A DNA stretch of 48,144 nucleotides from Fluviicola sp. (GCA_031260455.1 JAIRJW010000020.1:1-48144); one strand, 5' to 3'; shown: positions 32,615 through 41,915, counted from the first letter of the stretch. The notes: generated by a model not told the origin, from the letters alone. Numbers and translations are program-made.

Positions 32615-33238
32615 ATGACAAGTATTTTTGTGGCAAAACTTGATTTCAGCGCAACAGAAGAACAGCTGAAGTCCCTTTTTGAAGAACATGGTCGGGTTAA
32701 CCGTGTCACCATTGCAAAAGATCGCGAAACAGGCAAGCCAAGAGGCTTTGCTTTTGTGGAAATGTTCGATGAATCAGAAGCTGATGCTGCTATCAAGGCT
32801 TTAGACAATTACGCCATTAACGGAAGAAATGTTGCCGTTAAAAAAGCTGACGATCGTGCTTCGGGTGGAAAACCTTCCGGTGATAACAATGTAAATCGTC
32901 AGAACGACAGGCCTTACAACAGAAATAGCAATCGCCCGAGAGAGGACCGGAATGTAACAAACGATTATAAATCCGATTATAAAAAACCTGATGACAATCG
33001 GGTAAACAAACCTGTTTTCAACCCGGAGGAAGTAAATCCGGTCAAAACAGAACGTAAAAAGGAAAAAGAAAACCGTGGCGGAAAAGATGCACCGAAGAAA
33101 ACAAAAATGGATGCCTACAAAAAAAGTGGAAAAGGAAATCGTTTTTTTGAGGATGAAGACGATGACGATCTGGACCTTGACTATAACAGAAATCGTTCTT
33201 CCGGTTGGGATGACGACGATGAAGATGATGACTTTTAA
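32615..33238 (+). CDS. RRM-type RNA-binding protein with disordered acidic tail
   Basis: 207 residues from ATG 32615 (MTSIFVAKLDFSATE); an in-frame GTG 33 bases upstream is less likely. One RRM at residues ~3-80: RNP2 is SIFVAKL and RNP1 is KPRGFAFVEM. The rest is low complexity, Asn/Arg-rich then Lys/Glu-rich, ending in a run of Asp/Glu (FEDEDDDDLDLDYN, WDDDDEDDDF). Similar glycine-poor RRM proteins in Bacteroidota are abundant and bind RNA, some as cold-shock or post-transcriptional regulators; the targets here are unknown. A terminator follows the stop closely. Confidence 0.9.
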   Translation: MTSIFVAKLDFSATEEQLKSLFEEHGRVNRVTIAKDRETGKPRGFAFVEMFDESEADAAIKALDNYAINGRNVAVKKADDRASGGKPSGDNNVNRQNDRPYNRNSNRPREDRNVTNDYKSDYKKPDDNRVNKPVFNPEEVNPVKTERKKEKENRGGKDAPKKTKMDAYKKSGKGNRFFEDEDDDDLDLDYNRNRSSGWDDDDEDDDF

Positions 33239-33241
33239 TAG

Positions 33242-33274
33242 AAATCCCTTCGGTTAAATCCGGGGGATTTTTTG
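33242..33274 (+). terminator. Terminator after the RRM gene
   Basis: AAATCCC ... GGGATTT hairpin followed by a T-run (GGGATTTTTTG), right after the RRM stop codon. Confidence 0.75.
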
Positions 33275-33377
33275 TTTGGGGTTGTCAATACAATATTCCA
33301 TGCTGCTACTCTGCCCTTTCGTTTTTTCGGCTATGGTTAAGAAAGCATAAAAACCACCAAAAATGAATATTTTTTAT

Positions 33378-33385
33378 TAAATTTG
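33378..33385 (+). promoter_or_regulatory. -7 box TAAATTTG of ssrA
   Basis: Perfect TAnnTTTG 12 bases before the mature tmRNA 5' end. This leaves room for a short leader removed by RNase P. Confidence 0.6.
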
Positions 33386-33397
33386 TGCATTCTAACT

Positions 33398-33799
33398 GGG
33401 GTCGACATTGGATTTGACAGCGGTAGCGATTGCGGTGGGAAGCATGCCGAGCGGTGAACTGAAGCTCGTAAATATCTTGGTTCGAACCATAATTGACAAT
33501 ACGTCATACGCACTTGCTGCTTAATTTACAAGGTAAATTCGGCTTAATCCAGTGGAAGATATAGTACACGGACAAGTTTCTCCTCTGCCGGTTTTGATTT
33601 TCGGTTGGTAGGTTTTGGAGAATCATTTTGAAAATCTGGCACCAAACTTGCCTCGCGGGCGGTGTAAGATTTTAGAGGCTAAGTTGAAGTAATGGGTGTT
33701 TTTGTCCGGACTTCTTCCTACAATTAATCAAAAACTAAGCATGTAGAAGACATTGGGATTCATCGTTTGGACGAGGGTTCGAACCCCTCCGACTCCACC
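33398..33799 (+). ncRNA. ssrA: tmRNA (transfer-messenger RNA)
   Basis: Starts GGGGTCGACATTGGATTTGA and ends GGTTCGAACCCCTCCGACTCCACC. The 5' GGGGTCG pairs with the 3' CGACTCC to form the acceptor stem, and the 3' part carries a T-arm with GGTTCGAACCCC-like sequence. The tag frame reads GAC AAT ACG TCA TAC GCA CTT GCT GCT TAA, DNTSYALAA, whose YALAA end is the protease-recognised degron common in Bacteroidota. The exact resume codon is not certain. The final A of CCA is not encoded (CCT). tmRNA rescues stalled ribosomes with SmpB (gene at 30.1 kb). It sits at the left edge of the AT-rich accessory block. Confidence 0.95.
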
Positions 33800-33802
33800 T
33801 TC

Positions 33803-33838
33803 GCCCTACGTAGCTCGACAGAGCGAAGTAGGGCTTTG
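33803..33838 (+). terminator. Terminator after ssrA
   Basis: GCCCTAC (33803-33809) pairs with GTAGGGC (33828-33834) and TTTGTTGTTT follows. It lies 3 bases after the tmRNA end. Confidence 0.75.
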
Positions 33839-33978
33839 TTGTTTAAAACCCAAGTCTCATATATAAATCCTCAATGGGCTTCGGCGGACTCAGTCCACAA
33901 AATCTCCTTCAAATAATTATTTCTATCTGATAATTTTCACTATCTTAAATAGAGAACTATTTCTAAACACTATTACAA

Positions 33979-34215
33979 ATGCAATATGTTTACCTACTGA
34001 AATGCTCTGATGGAACAACTTATACCGGATGTACAAATAATGTTGAAGAACGATTGAAACGTCATAATAAAGGCGAAGTCCATTATACTTCTACAAGACT
34101 TCCAGTTGAACTAATCACTTACATTGCTTTCACGGACAAATACAAAGCTTTTCATTTTGAGAAATATTTGAAATCTGGTTCTGGAAAAGCTTTTTCAAAT
34201 AAGCGGTTTTTGTAA
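33979..34215 (+). CDS. Small GIY-YIG nuclease-fold protein
   Basis: 78 residues, the minimal GIY-YIG fold: YVYLLKCSDGTTYTGCTNN carries the Y...YTG pair, then ERLKRHNKGEVHYT with the conserved Arg, and FHFEKYLKSGSGKAF with the metal-binding Glu. Small solo GIY-YIG proteins (UPF0213-like) are common, often of unknown function, and may cleave structured DNA. It is the first gene in the AT-rich block after ssrA, oriented away from it. Whether it is a mobile cargo gene or a host gene cannot be told from sequence alone. Confidence 0.85.
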   Translation: MQYVYLLKCSDGTTYTGCTNNVEERLKRHNKGEVHYTSTRLPVELITYIAFTDKYKAFHFEKYLKSGSGKAFSNKRFL

Positions 34216-34458
34216 TTCTTGATTTCATTCGGTTTCCCAAAATTCCTAGCGGTTCGATTCACTTTTGCTTGGAAGGTGTTATGTTTCAGATTTTTTTGGT
34301 AGTATTGATAAGATAAAATCACAACAATAATAAAAGCTAAGATACTGTTTTAGTACAAAAAGTAGTTTCATTACAGCAAAAAACTCCTTCATTTTCATGA
34401 AAATATAACTTAATCATGGTGACCTATCTATTAGACTTATTAAAATTCCTGATAAAGA

Positions 34459-34977
34459 ATGAACGAATATAATTTTGAAGTATTATCTCCTCTAAGGTTT
34501 GAACAATTTGTACGCGATCTACTTGCAGATAAGTATGGGAATTTTGAAAATTTTTCAGAAGGTAAAGATGGTGGTATTGATTTCAGGTATTCTCTATCTG
34601 ATGATGAAATATTGATTGTGCAATGTAAAAGATATAAAAATGTTCAAAACCTTATTTCAGCAATAAAAAAAGAGGTTGAAAAATTGAACAAACTTAGATT
34701 TTCGAAATACATTCTTGTGGTTTCTCTTGATTTGACTGAGAAAAACAAAGAGTCTATACTAAAATTGTATAATGGGAAAATCCAAAACTCGAATCAAATC
34801 ATCACAAAAGGTGATTTGAATTTTTTATTAGGACTATCTTCTAATCATTACATTGAGTTTAAGTATCCTGAATTGTGGATGAACAGCATCAATATTCACC
34901 AAAAAATATTTCAGATATACTCATCCACTTTGTCATTGGTTCCATTTCTGTTCGCTCTTCTCCACAAAAAGCAGTGA
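34459..34977 (+). pseudogene. Truncated Mrr-type endonuclease / nSTAND3-like defence protein
   Basis: 172 residues. Residues ~1-125 form a restriction-endonuclease-like domain: LSPLRFEQFVRDLLADKYG, then GKDGGIDFRYS with the catalytic Asp and IVQCKRYKN as the Q-x-K motif. This arrangement, and the following YILVVSLDLTEKNKESI and LNFLLGLSSNHYIEFKYPELW, match the N-terminal nuclease part of large nSTAND3-type NTPases, which have a P-loop NTPase and repeat sensor after it. Here, after about residue 150, the sequence turns into an unrelated tail and stops; a strong terminator follows. I read it as a 3'-truncated remnant, though a functional stand-alone nuclease is possible. Confidence 0.65.
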
Positions 34978-35013
34978 AGAGTGTGTAGAGCGAAAGCGTT
35001 GCACACTCTTTTT
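34977..35013 (+). terminator. Strong hairpin terminator after the truncated nuclease
   Basis: AAGAGTGTG (34977-34985) pairs perfectly with CACACTCTT (35002-35010), followed by TTTGTTTG. It overlaps the last base of the nuclease frame. Confidence 0.7.
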
Positions 35014-35103
35014 GTTTGTTTTCTTCTCTCGCTCTCAGACTCACTTTTTTCAGAGATCAGTTCATAAATCTGTGGAGTAATTCAAGTAAAAACAAGTGGA
35101 AAT

Positions 35104-35184
35104 AAAAAAACGAGGTGTTTAACCCCGTCTTAAATGTTTTCACAACGGAATAATCCTTATTGTGAATTGCTTTCAAATTATATG
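35104..35184 (-). ncRNA. tracrRNA of the type II-C CRISPR system
   Basis: Read on the minus strand: an anti-repeat AATTTGAAAGCAATTCACAA (35179-35160) that is a perfect 20-nt complement of the 5' end of the crRNA repeat, then TAAGGATTATTCCGTTGTG, AAAACATTTAAG, and a terminator hairpin ACGGGGT/ACCTCGT closed by a run of T (35110-35104). The G-U pair in this stem is only possible in the minus-strand RNA (A-C mismatch on the other strand), which supports the direction. A promoter lies immediately upstream. Length about 80 nt, normal for Bacteroidota II-C. The RNA pairs with crRNA and is bound by Cas9. It is divergent from cas9, whose ATG is about 110 bases away. Confidence 0.88.
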
Positions 35185-35187
35185 ATT

Positions 35188-35218
35188 CAAACTTATCATT
35201 TTATATTTGATAATACAA
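35188..35218 (-). promoter_or_regulatory. Promoter of the tracrRNA
   Basis: On the minus strand, TTG (35218-35216), exactly 20 bases, TAAGTTTG (35195-35188), a perfect TAnnTTTG. Predicted start about 35182-35184, placing the anti-repeat at the very 5' end of the RNA. Confidence 0.7.
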
Positions 35219-35294
35219 CTATTTTATCAAAAAGAGCTGAAATTGTCCAAAAGACATTGTTATATTTATTGACTCAAATTATTACTCAAATAAA

Positions 35295-38200
35295 ATGAAC
35301 AAACCTAATAAAACTATTCTCGGGCTTGATCTGGGAACCAACAGTATCGGCTGGGCGTTAATTGAAAATGATTTTGATACCAAGCAAGGAAAAATTTTGG
35401 GCATGGGCAGCAGAATTATTCCGATGAGTCAGGATATTTTAGGAAATTTTGATGCGGGAAATTCTGTTTCTCAAACAGCAGCACGAACCGGTTTTCGAGG
35501 AACTCGTCGCTTGTATGAACGACATCACCAACGCCGTGAACGTTTGCACCGAGTGTTGAATGTGTTGGGTTTTTTGCCCGAACATTACGCTAATCAAATT
35601 GATTTTGAAAAGAGATTGGGCCAATTTATAGAAGAAACAGAGCCTAAAATTGCCTGGAAAGAAAGTTGGAATGAGCAAAAAAATAAAAATGATTTTGAGT
35701 TCATTTTTCAAGAATCATTCGAGAAAATGATTACTGAGTTTAAGCAAGAAAATCCTGATTTATTTCATATAAAATCCAATGGCGAAGAAACAAAAATCCC
35801 TTACGATTGGACAATCTATTATTTGCGTAAAAAAGCGCTTTCTCAAAAATTGGAAAAAGAAGAATTGGCTTGGTTGATTTTAAACTTCAATCAAAAACGA
35901 GGATATTATCAATTGCGTGGTGAGGAAGAAGAAAAGACGAATAACATAAAAGAATTTGTACAACCGCTCAAAGTGATTTCTATTGAGAAAGAGGAAATAG
36001 ACAAAAAAAATAATACAAGAACTTGGTATAAAATAACTTTGGAAAATGGTTGGGAATATTCTGCAACTTTTACAACAGAGCCAAATTGGTTGAATACAGA
36101 AAAAGAATTTTTGGTTACAGAAGAATATGATGATGACGGAAATATAAAAATCGTAAAAGACAAACGAACAGACACAACAGGAAAGGAAAAACGAAAAATA
36201 ACACCATTGCCTTCGTTTGACGAAATAAATCTTATGGCAAAAAAAGACCAAGATAAGATTTATAAAAAAATAAAGGCGAGAACTGAAATTACAATTAGCA
36301 ATACAGGAAAAACCGTTGGCACATATATCTACGAAACATTATTAGAAAAACCAAATCAAAAAATTCGCGGAAAATTAGTTCGTACCATTGAACGTGAATT
36401 TTATAAAGACGAACTGATCTCTATTCTCAAAAAACAAATTGAACTGCAACCGGAATTTTTTACGGAAGATTTATATAATGATTGTGTTCGTGAATTGTAT
36501 CGCAACAACGAAGCGCAGCAACTTGTTTTAAGCAAACGAGATTTTATACACCTGTTTGTCAATGATATTATTTTTTATCAGCGCCCGCTGCGAAGTCAAA
36601 AATCGTCCATCAGCAATTGCACTTTAGAATATAAAATTCATAAAGTCAATAAGAAAGACGAAAAAGGTAATCCAATTAAAAATGTATTTGAAAAAGATGC
36701 AGCCGGAAAAGATATTGAAATTAAAGAGTATTTAAAAGCTGCTCCCAAATCCAATCCTTTATATCAGGAATTTAGAGTTTGGCAATGGCTATATAATCTG
36801 AAAATTTATTTGAGAGACGAGGATAAAGATGTTACAACCGATTTTCTGAAAAATGTTGATGATTGGGTCAATCTTTTTGATTTTTTGATGGCGAAAAAAG
36901 AAGTCAATCATCTGGATATTTTAAAATATTTAATTACGCCGATACTCAAAGAAAAATATCCCGATGCAAAAGCAACTGCATTTAATAAAGAATTGAGCAA
37001 AGAAATTGCAAAATATCGTTGGAACTATGTTTTCGACAATGCTCAAGATAAAGAAGAAGACAAATCGAAAAAATATCCTTGTAATGAAACGGGTTATGAA
37101 ATCAGAAGAAGACTGGAAAAAGTAGAGGATATACCTACTGATTTTCTTACTCCTGAAATTGAATATCAACTTTGGCACATCATCTATTCCGTTACCGACA
37201 AAAACGAGTTTGAAAAGGCTTTGAAAACCTTTGCAGCTAAACATCATTTAGACGAAAATTCTTTTGTTGAAAGCTTCAAAAAATTTCCGCCACTCAAAAG
37301 TGAATACGGTTCGTTTTCAGAAAAGGCAATCAAAAAATTATTGCCCTTGATACGTTTAGGAAAATATTGGAATTGGGAAAATATTGATGAAAAAATTAAA
37401 GACAGAATCAGCAAAATTTTGACCGGTGAATATGATGAAACGATTAAAAACAGAGTACGAGAAAAAGCCATTCATTTGACAAACGAGAGTGATTTTCAGG
37501 GCTTGCAACTTTGGCTGGCGCAGTATATTGTGTACGACCATCATTCGGAAGCAAACATTGCAGGGAAATGGAAAACGGTTGCCGATTTGGAAAAATATCT
37601 CAAAGATTTCAAACAACATTCTTTACGTAATCCGATTGTTGAACAAGTGATTACGGAAACGCTTCGTGTGGTGCGTGACATTTGGAAAAAATACGGCAAT
37701 TTTTCGGAAATTCATATCGAACTCGGTCGTGAAATGAAAAACACGGCAGAAGAACGCGATAGACTTTCTAAGCTTAACAATAAAAACGAAGACACCAATC
37801 TACGCATCAAAGCATTGATAATGGAATTGAAAGAAAGTTCCGATGTTGAAAATGTGCGCCCTTACTCGCCTGTTCAACAAGAAATTTTGAAAATTTATGA
37901 AGATGGCGTTATTAATTCAAACATTGAAATTTCTGAAGATATTTTAAAAATCAGCAAAACTGCACAGCCTTCAAAACCGGAATTGCAACGTTATAAATTG
38001 TGGCTCGAACAAAAATATCGTTCACCTTATACGGGGCAGATGATTCCGCTCGGAAAATTATTTACGAAAGAATATGAGATTGAACATATTATTCCACAAA
38101 GCCGGTATTTTGATGATAGTTTAAGTAACAAAGTGATTTGCGAAGCGGCTGTAAATCAATTAAAAGACAAACAACTTGGGTTGGAATTTATTAAAAATCA

Positions 38201-39833
38201 TCATGGTGAAATGGTAGATTTAGGTTTGGGAAAACCACCGGTAAAAATTTTCACAGAAGATGAATACAAAGATTTTGTAAAAGAACATTACGCCAAAAAT
38301 AAAGGAAAACGCACGAAACTTTTATTGGAAGAAATTCCCGATAAAATGATTGAACGACAAATGAATGACACGCGCTATATCAGCAAATTTGTTTCTCAAC
38401 TTTTATCAAATATAGTTCGCGAAGAAAAAGACGATGACGGTGTAAATTCAAAAAATCTAATTCCCGGAAACGGAAAAATTACAACAACTTTAAAACAAGA
38501 TTGGGGCTTAAACGATGTTTGGAACGCATTGATTTTACCGCGTTTTGAGCGAATGAATGAACTTACAAATTCAGAAAATTTTACTTCAAAAAATCAGCAA
38601 GGGCACACAATTCCTGCCATTCCGCCGGAATTGTCCAAAGGTTTTCAAAAGAAACGCATTGACCATCGCCACCACGCAATGGATGCTTTGGTTATTGCCG
38701 GCGCTACGCGAAGTCATGTAAATTATCTTAATAATGTATCTGCTAAAGTTGAAGATTCGAAAAATGAGGATAAAAAGAAAAAGCAGATTGAAGTAAGAAA
38801 TCAAATAAAAAATACTCTTTGTTACAAAACAAAACCTGATGATAAAGGCAATTATAAATGGGTTTTTACAAAACCTTGGGACAATTTTACCGTTGATGCA
38901 CGAAATGAGTTGGAAAAAATTGTTGTTAGTTTCAAGCAAAATTTGCGGGTAATCAATAAAACTACAAATAAATATCAAGCGTATGAAAACGGCAAAAAAG
39001 TATTAAAATCTCAACAAAAAGGCGATAGTTGGGCGATACGCAAGTCGTTGCATAAAGATACTGTTTCGGGAAAAGTAGAATTGCCGTGGGTGAAAGTTCC
39101 CAAAGGGAAAATATTAACAGCTACAAGAAAAAATTTAGATACATCTTTTGATTTAAAAACTATTGGTTCCATTACGGATACCGGCATTCAGAAAATTTTG
39201 AAAAATTATCTTCAATCGAAAAATAACAACCCCGAACAGGCATTTTCGCCCGAAGGAATTGAGAACATGAATAAAAATATCAAACAATTCAATAACGGAA
39301 AATTTCATCAGCCGATTTACAAAGTGAGAATTTTTGAATTGGGAAACAAGTTTCCTTTGGGGCAAACCGGCAACAAAAAAGACAAGTACGTTGAAGCCGC
39401 AAAAGGAACAAATCTTTTCTTTGCTATTTATACAGATGAAAAAGACAATCGCTCTTATGAAACTATTCCTTTAAATATTGTTATAGAGCGTTTGAAGCAG
39501 GGTTTAAAATCTGTTCCTGAGAAAAACGAAAAAGGACATAATCTGTTATTTCATTTGTCGCCGAATGATTTGGTGTATGTGCCAACAGAAGATGAAAAAG
39601 AAAATATTGGTGCAATAAATTGGGGGAATTTGAGTAAAGAGCAATTGAAGCGGATTTATAAGTTTATAAGTTGCACAGGGAATGAAGGACACTTTGTTCC
39701 ATTACATTACGCAAAAGAAATTATGAAAAATGAAATGGGGACAAATAACAAAAGCCAAAATGCTTTAAACGGAACACAAATTAAATCTGTTTGCATCAAA
39801 CTCAATATTGACCGTTTAGGAAACATTTCTTAG
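35295..39833 (+). CDS. cas9: CRISPR-associated endonuclease Cas9, type II-C
   Basis: 1512 residues, at the long end for II-C Cas9. RuvC-I at ILGLDLGTNSIGWALIEND (Asp12), Arg-rich bridge helix ~65-98 (RTGFRGTRRLYERHHQRR), long REC lobe, RuvC-II IHIELGRE (Glu809), HNH EYEIEHIIPQSRYFDDS (His931; the residue before it is Glu930 where SpCas9 has Asp839), RuvC-III HRHHAMDALVIAG (His1127, Asp1130), then the PAM-interacting part. All catalytic positions are filled, so both nuclease domains should work. No Cas4 or Csn2 is nearby, fitting II-C. The gene is clearly AT-rich compared with cas1/cas2 and host genes, suggesting separate acquisition. A TATATTTA at 35261 may be its -7 box (weak). Confidence 0.97.
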   Translation: MNKPNKTILGLDLGTNSIGWALIENDFDTKQGKILGMGSRIIPMSQDILGNFDAGNSVSQTAARTGFRGTRRLYERHHQRRERLHRVLNVLGFLPEHYANQIDFEKRLGQFIEETEPKIAWKESWNEQKNKNDFEFIFQESFEKMITEFKQENPDLFHIKSNGEETKIPYDWTIYYLRKKALSQKLEKEELAWLILNFNQKRGYYQLRGEEEEKTNNIKEFVQPLKVISIEKEEIDKKNNTRTWYKITLENGWEYSATFTTEPNWLNTEKEFLVTEEYDDDGNIKIVKDKRTDTTGKEKRKITPLPSFDEINLMAKKDQDKIYKKIKARTEITISNTGKTVGTYIYETLLEKPNQKIRGKLVRTIEREFYKDELISILKKQIELQPEFFTEDLYNDCVRELYRNNEAQQLVLSKRDFIHLFVNDIIFYQRPLRSQKSSISNCTLEYKIHKVNKKDEKGNPIKNVFEKDAAGKDIEIKEYLKAAPKSNPLYQEFRVWQWLYNLKIYLRDEDKDVTTDFLKNVDDWVNLFDFLMAKKEVNHLDILKYLITPILKEKYPDAKATAFNKELSKEIAKYRWNYVFDNAQDKEEDKSKKYPCNETGYEIRRRLEKVEDIPTDFLTPEIEYQLWHIIYSVTDKNEFEKALKTFAAKHHLDENSFVESFKKFPPLKSEYGSFSEKAIKKLLPLIRLGKYWNWENIDEKIKDRISKILTGEYDETIKNRVREKAIHLTNESDFQGLQLWLAQYIVYDHHSEANIAGKWKTVADLEKYLKDFKQHSLRNPIVEQVITETLRVVRDIWKKYGNFSEIHIELGREMKNTAEERDRLSKLNNKNEDTNLRIKALIMELKESSDVENVRPYSPVQQEILKIYEDGVINSNIEISEDILKISKTAQPSKPELQRYKLWLEQKYRSPYTGQMIPLGKLFTKEYEIEHIIPQSRYFDDSLSNKVICEAAVNQLKDKQLGLEFIKNHHGEMVDLGLGKPPVKIFTEDEYKDFVKEHYAKNKGKRTKLLLEEIPDKMIERQMNDTRYISKFVSQLLSNIVREEKDDDGVNSKNLIPGNGKITTTLKQDWGLNDVWNALILPRFERMNELTNSENFTSKNQQGHTIPAIPPELSKGFQKKRIDHRHHAMDALVIAGATRSHVNYLNNVSAKVEDSKNEDKKKKQIEVRNQIKNTLCYKTKPDDKGNYKWVFTKPWDNFTVDARNELEKIVVSFKQNLRVINKTTNKYQAYENGKKVLKSQQKGDSWAIRKSLHKDTVSGKVELPWVKVPKGKILTATRKNLDTSFDLKTIGSITDTGIQKILKNYLQSKNNNPEQAFSPEGIENMNKNIKQFNNGKFHQPIYKVRIFELGNKFPLGQTGNKKDKYVEAAKGTNLFFAIYTDEKDNRSYETIPLNIVIERLKQGLKSVPEKNEKGHNLLFHLSPNDLVYVPTEDEKENIGAINWGNLSKEQLKRIYKFISCTGNEGHFVPLHYAKEIMKNEMGTNNKSQNALNGTQIKSVCIKLNIDRLGNIS

Positions 39834-39843
39834 AAAAATAATT

Positions 39844-40261
39844 ATGAATCCCGAATAACAAAATAAAATCATCCTCTACACCACCTCCAATAGCGAGGTT
39901 CGTGTGGATGTTTACATTGAAGATGAAACTGTCTGGCTAACGCAAAAATCTATGGCAGAATTGTTTGGCGTGGAAGTTCCTACTGTTAACAAACATTTAA
40001 GTAATATTTACGAAACCGGCGAATTAGATAAAGAAGCAACTATTTCCATTTTGGAAACAGTTCGACGAAAGGCAATCGAATGATAAAACGTAATATTAAG
40101 TATTACAATTTTGATGCTCTTAAGTGCTTGAAGGAAAAGGAAAAATATCCAAACTACAAGCCAATAAAAAAGCAATTACCGAATACAATGAATTTAACAG
40201 AACACAAAAAATCATTTCAGATTTTGATAAAATGGTAAAAAATACAGAAAATTTCATGTAA
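39844..40261 (+). pseudogene. RhuM-family protein remnant
   Basis: Reads MNPE-stop-QNKIILYTTSNSEV, then VDVYIEDETVWLTQKSMAEL and FGVEVPTVNKHLSNIYETGE, the N-terminal DNA-binding-like part of RhuM virulence-type proteins. A frameshift near 40070 leads to GNRMIKRNIKYYNFDAL, the next conserved block in another frame. The middle of the protein is missing, and the end, GKISKLQANKKAITEYNEFN with TQKIISDFDKMV, is again a recognisable RhuM C-terminus in a third register. So: early stop, frameshift and an internal deletion. It sits between cas9 and cas1, where the operon is normally contiguous, and shares the AT-rich composition of cas9. Intact RhuM genes occur in mobile and restriction islands. Confidence 0.82.
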
Positions 40262-40312
40262 CCTTCTGAAAACAAATCAGTAAAAGGGTTTGTTAATTAC
40301 AAGCTCTTTTAT

Positions 40313-41550
<1,238 letters not shown>

Positions 41551-41631
41551 TGTTGAAAAAAACATTATTATTGTTGATAACATATTCCTTGGAAAACGCT
41601 AAATGGCCCTTTAGCACCATATCGCATAATC

Positions 41632-41651
41632 ATTTCTGATTGATCAGAAAT
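41632..41651. repeat. Short perfect palindrome between cas2 and the array
   Basis: ATTTCTGAT, 2-base centre, ATCAGAAAT. No U-run follows directly on either strand. It could be a protein site in the adaptation leader, a weak transcript end for the cas operon, or chance in AT-rich DNA. Confidence 0.35.
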
Positions 41652-41720
41652 TGAAAAATAATCGTTATCTGAAATCAATTGTGAATAAGTCCCTTGATTT
41701 TTTTATTCTATAAAACTTCT

Positions 41721-41747
41721 GAAAGCCTTATTGTATCTGGAAGATAG
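41721..41747 (+). repeat. Partial inverted copy of the CRISPR repeat next to the array
   Basis: This stretch (GAAAGCCTTATTGTATCTGG, then AAGATAG) resembles part of the repeat in the opposite orientation to the array. ATTGTATCT (41730-41738) is an exact complement of AGATACAAT (41776-41784) in the intact repeat, and GATAG (41743-41747) of CTATC (41764-41768). Any transcript crossing both would fold into a hairpin of about 14 base pairs with an internal loop. Confidence 0.55.
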
Positions 41748-41755
41748 CCCGCTGA

Positions 41756-41880
41756 GTTGCGAACTATCGTCCTAAAGATACAATTTGAAAGCAATTCACA
41801 ACGTTAAAATATTACAAAGAATCTGAGTAATCGTTGCGAACTATCGTCCTAAAATACAGGATAAAATTGTAAATCCCTGA
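41756..41880 (-). CRISPR. Minimal type II-C CRISPR array: one intact repeat, one spacer, one degenerate repeat
   Basis: Intact 47-bp repeat 41756-41802 (minus strand begins GTTGTGAATTGCTTTCAAAT, ends GACGATAGTTCGCAAC), 30-bp spacer 41803-41832, and a second repeat from 41833 that matches for its first 21 plus-strand bases (to 41853) and then decays to about 41880. Repeat and spacer lengths are standard for II-C in Bacteroidota. The tracrRNA anti-repeat pairs with the 5' part of the minus-strand repeat, so the crRNA reads spacer-then-intact-repeat on the minus strand and should be functional if transcribed. The conserved 3' half of the degenerate repeat would lie upstream of the spacer. Confidence 0.88.
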
Positions 41881-41883
41881 AAT

Positions 41884-41915
41884 AAAAAAGGCTGTCTGTT
41901 GGTTGACAGACAGCC
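41884..41915 (-). terminator. Terminator of the giant SprB-repeat gene
   Basis: On the minus strand a perfect 10-bp stem (GGCTGTCTGT/ACAGACAGCC, 6-base loop) followed by TTTTTT, 36 bases past the stop codon of the large adhesin gene. Confidence 0.88.

Noticed and set aside
33481..33490. GGTTCGAACC-like sequence resembling a tRNA T-arm
   Set aside because: It lies inside the tmRNA, just before the tag reading frame, and there is no cloverleaf around it.
33776..34460. Possible attachment site: second copy of the ssrA 3' end
   Set aside because: I looked downstream for a repeat of the T-arm/acceptor sequence and found only a short GCGGTTCGATTC-like match at about 34236, too short to call an att site; no integrase is present.
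36915..36945. Match between the CRISPR spacer and cas9 (TTAAAATATT)
   Set aside because: Only ten AT-only bases agree; this is expected by chance in such AT-rich DNA and does not support self-targeting.
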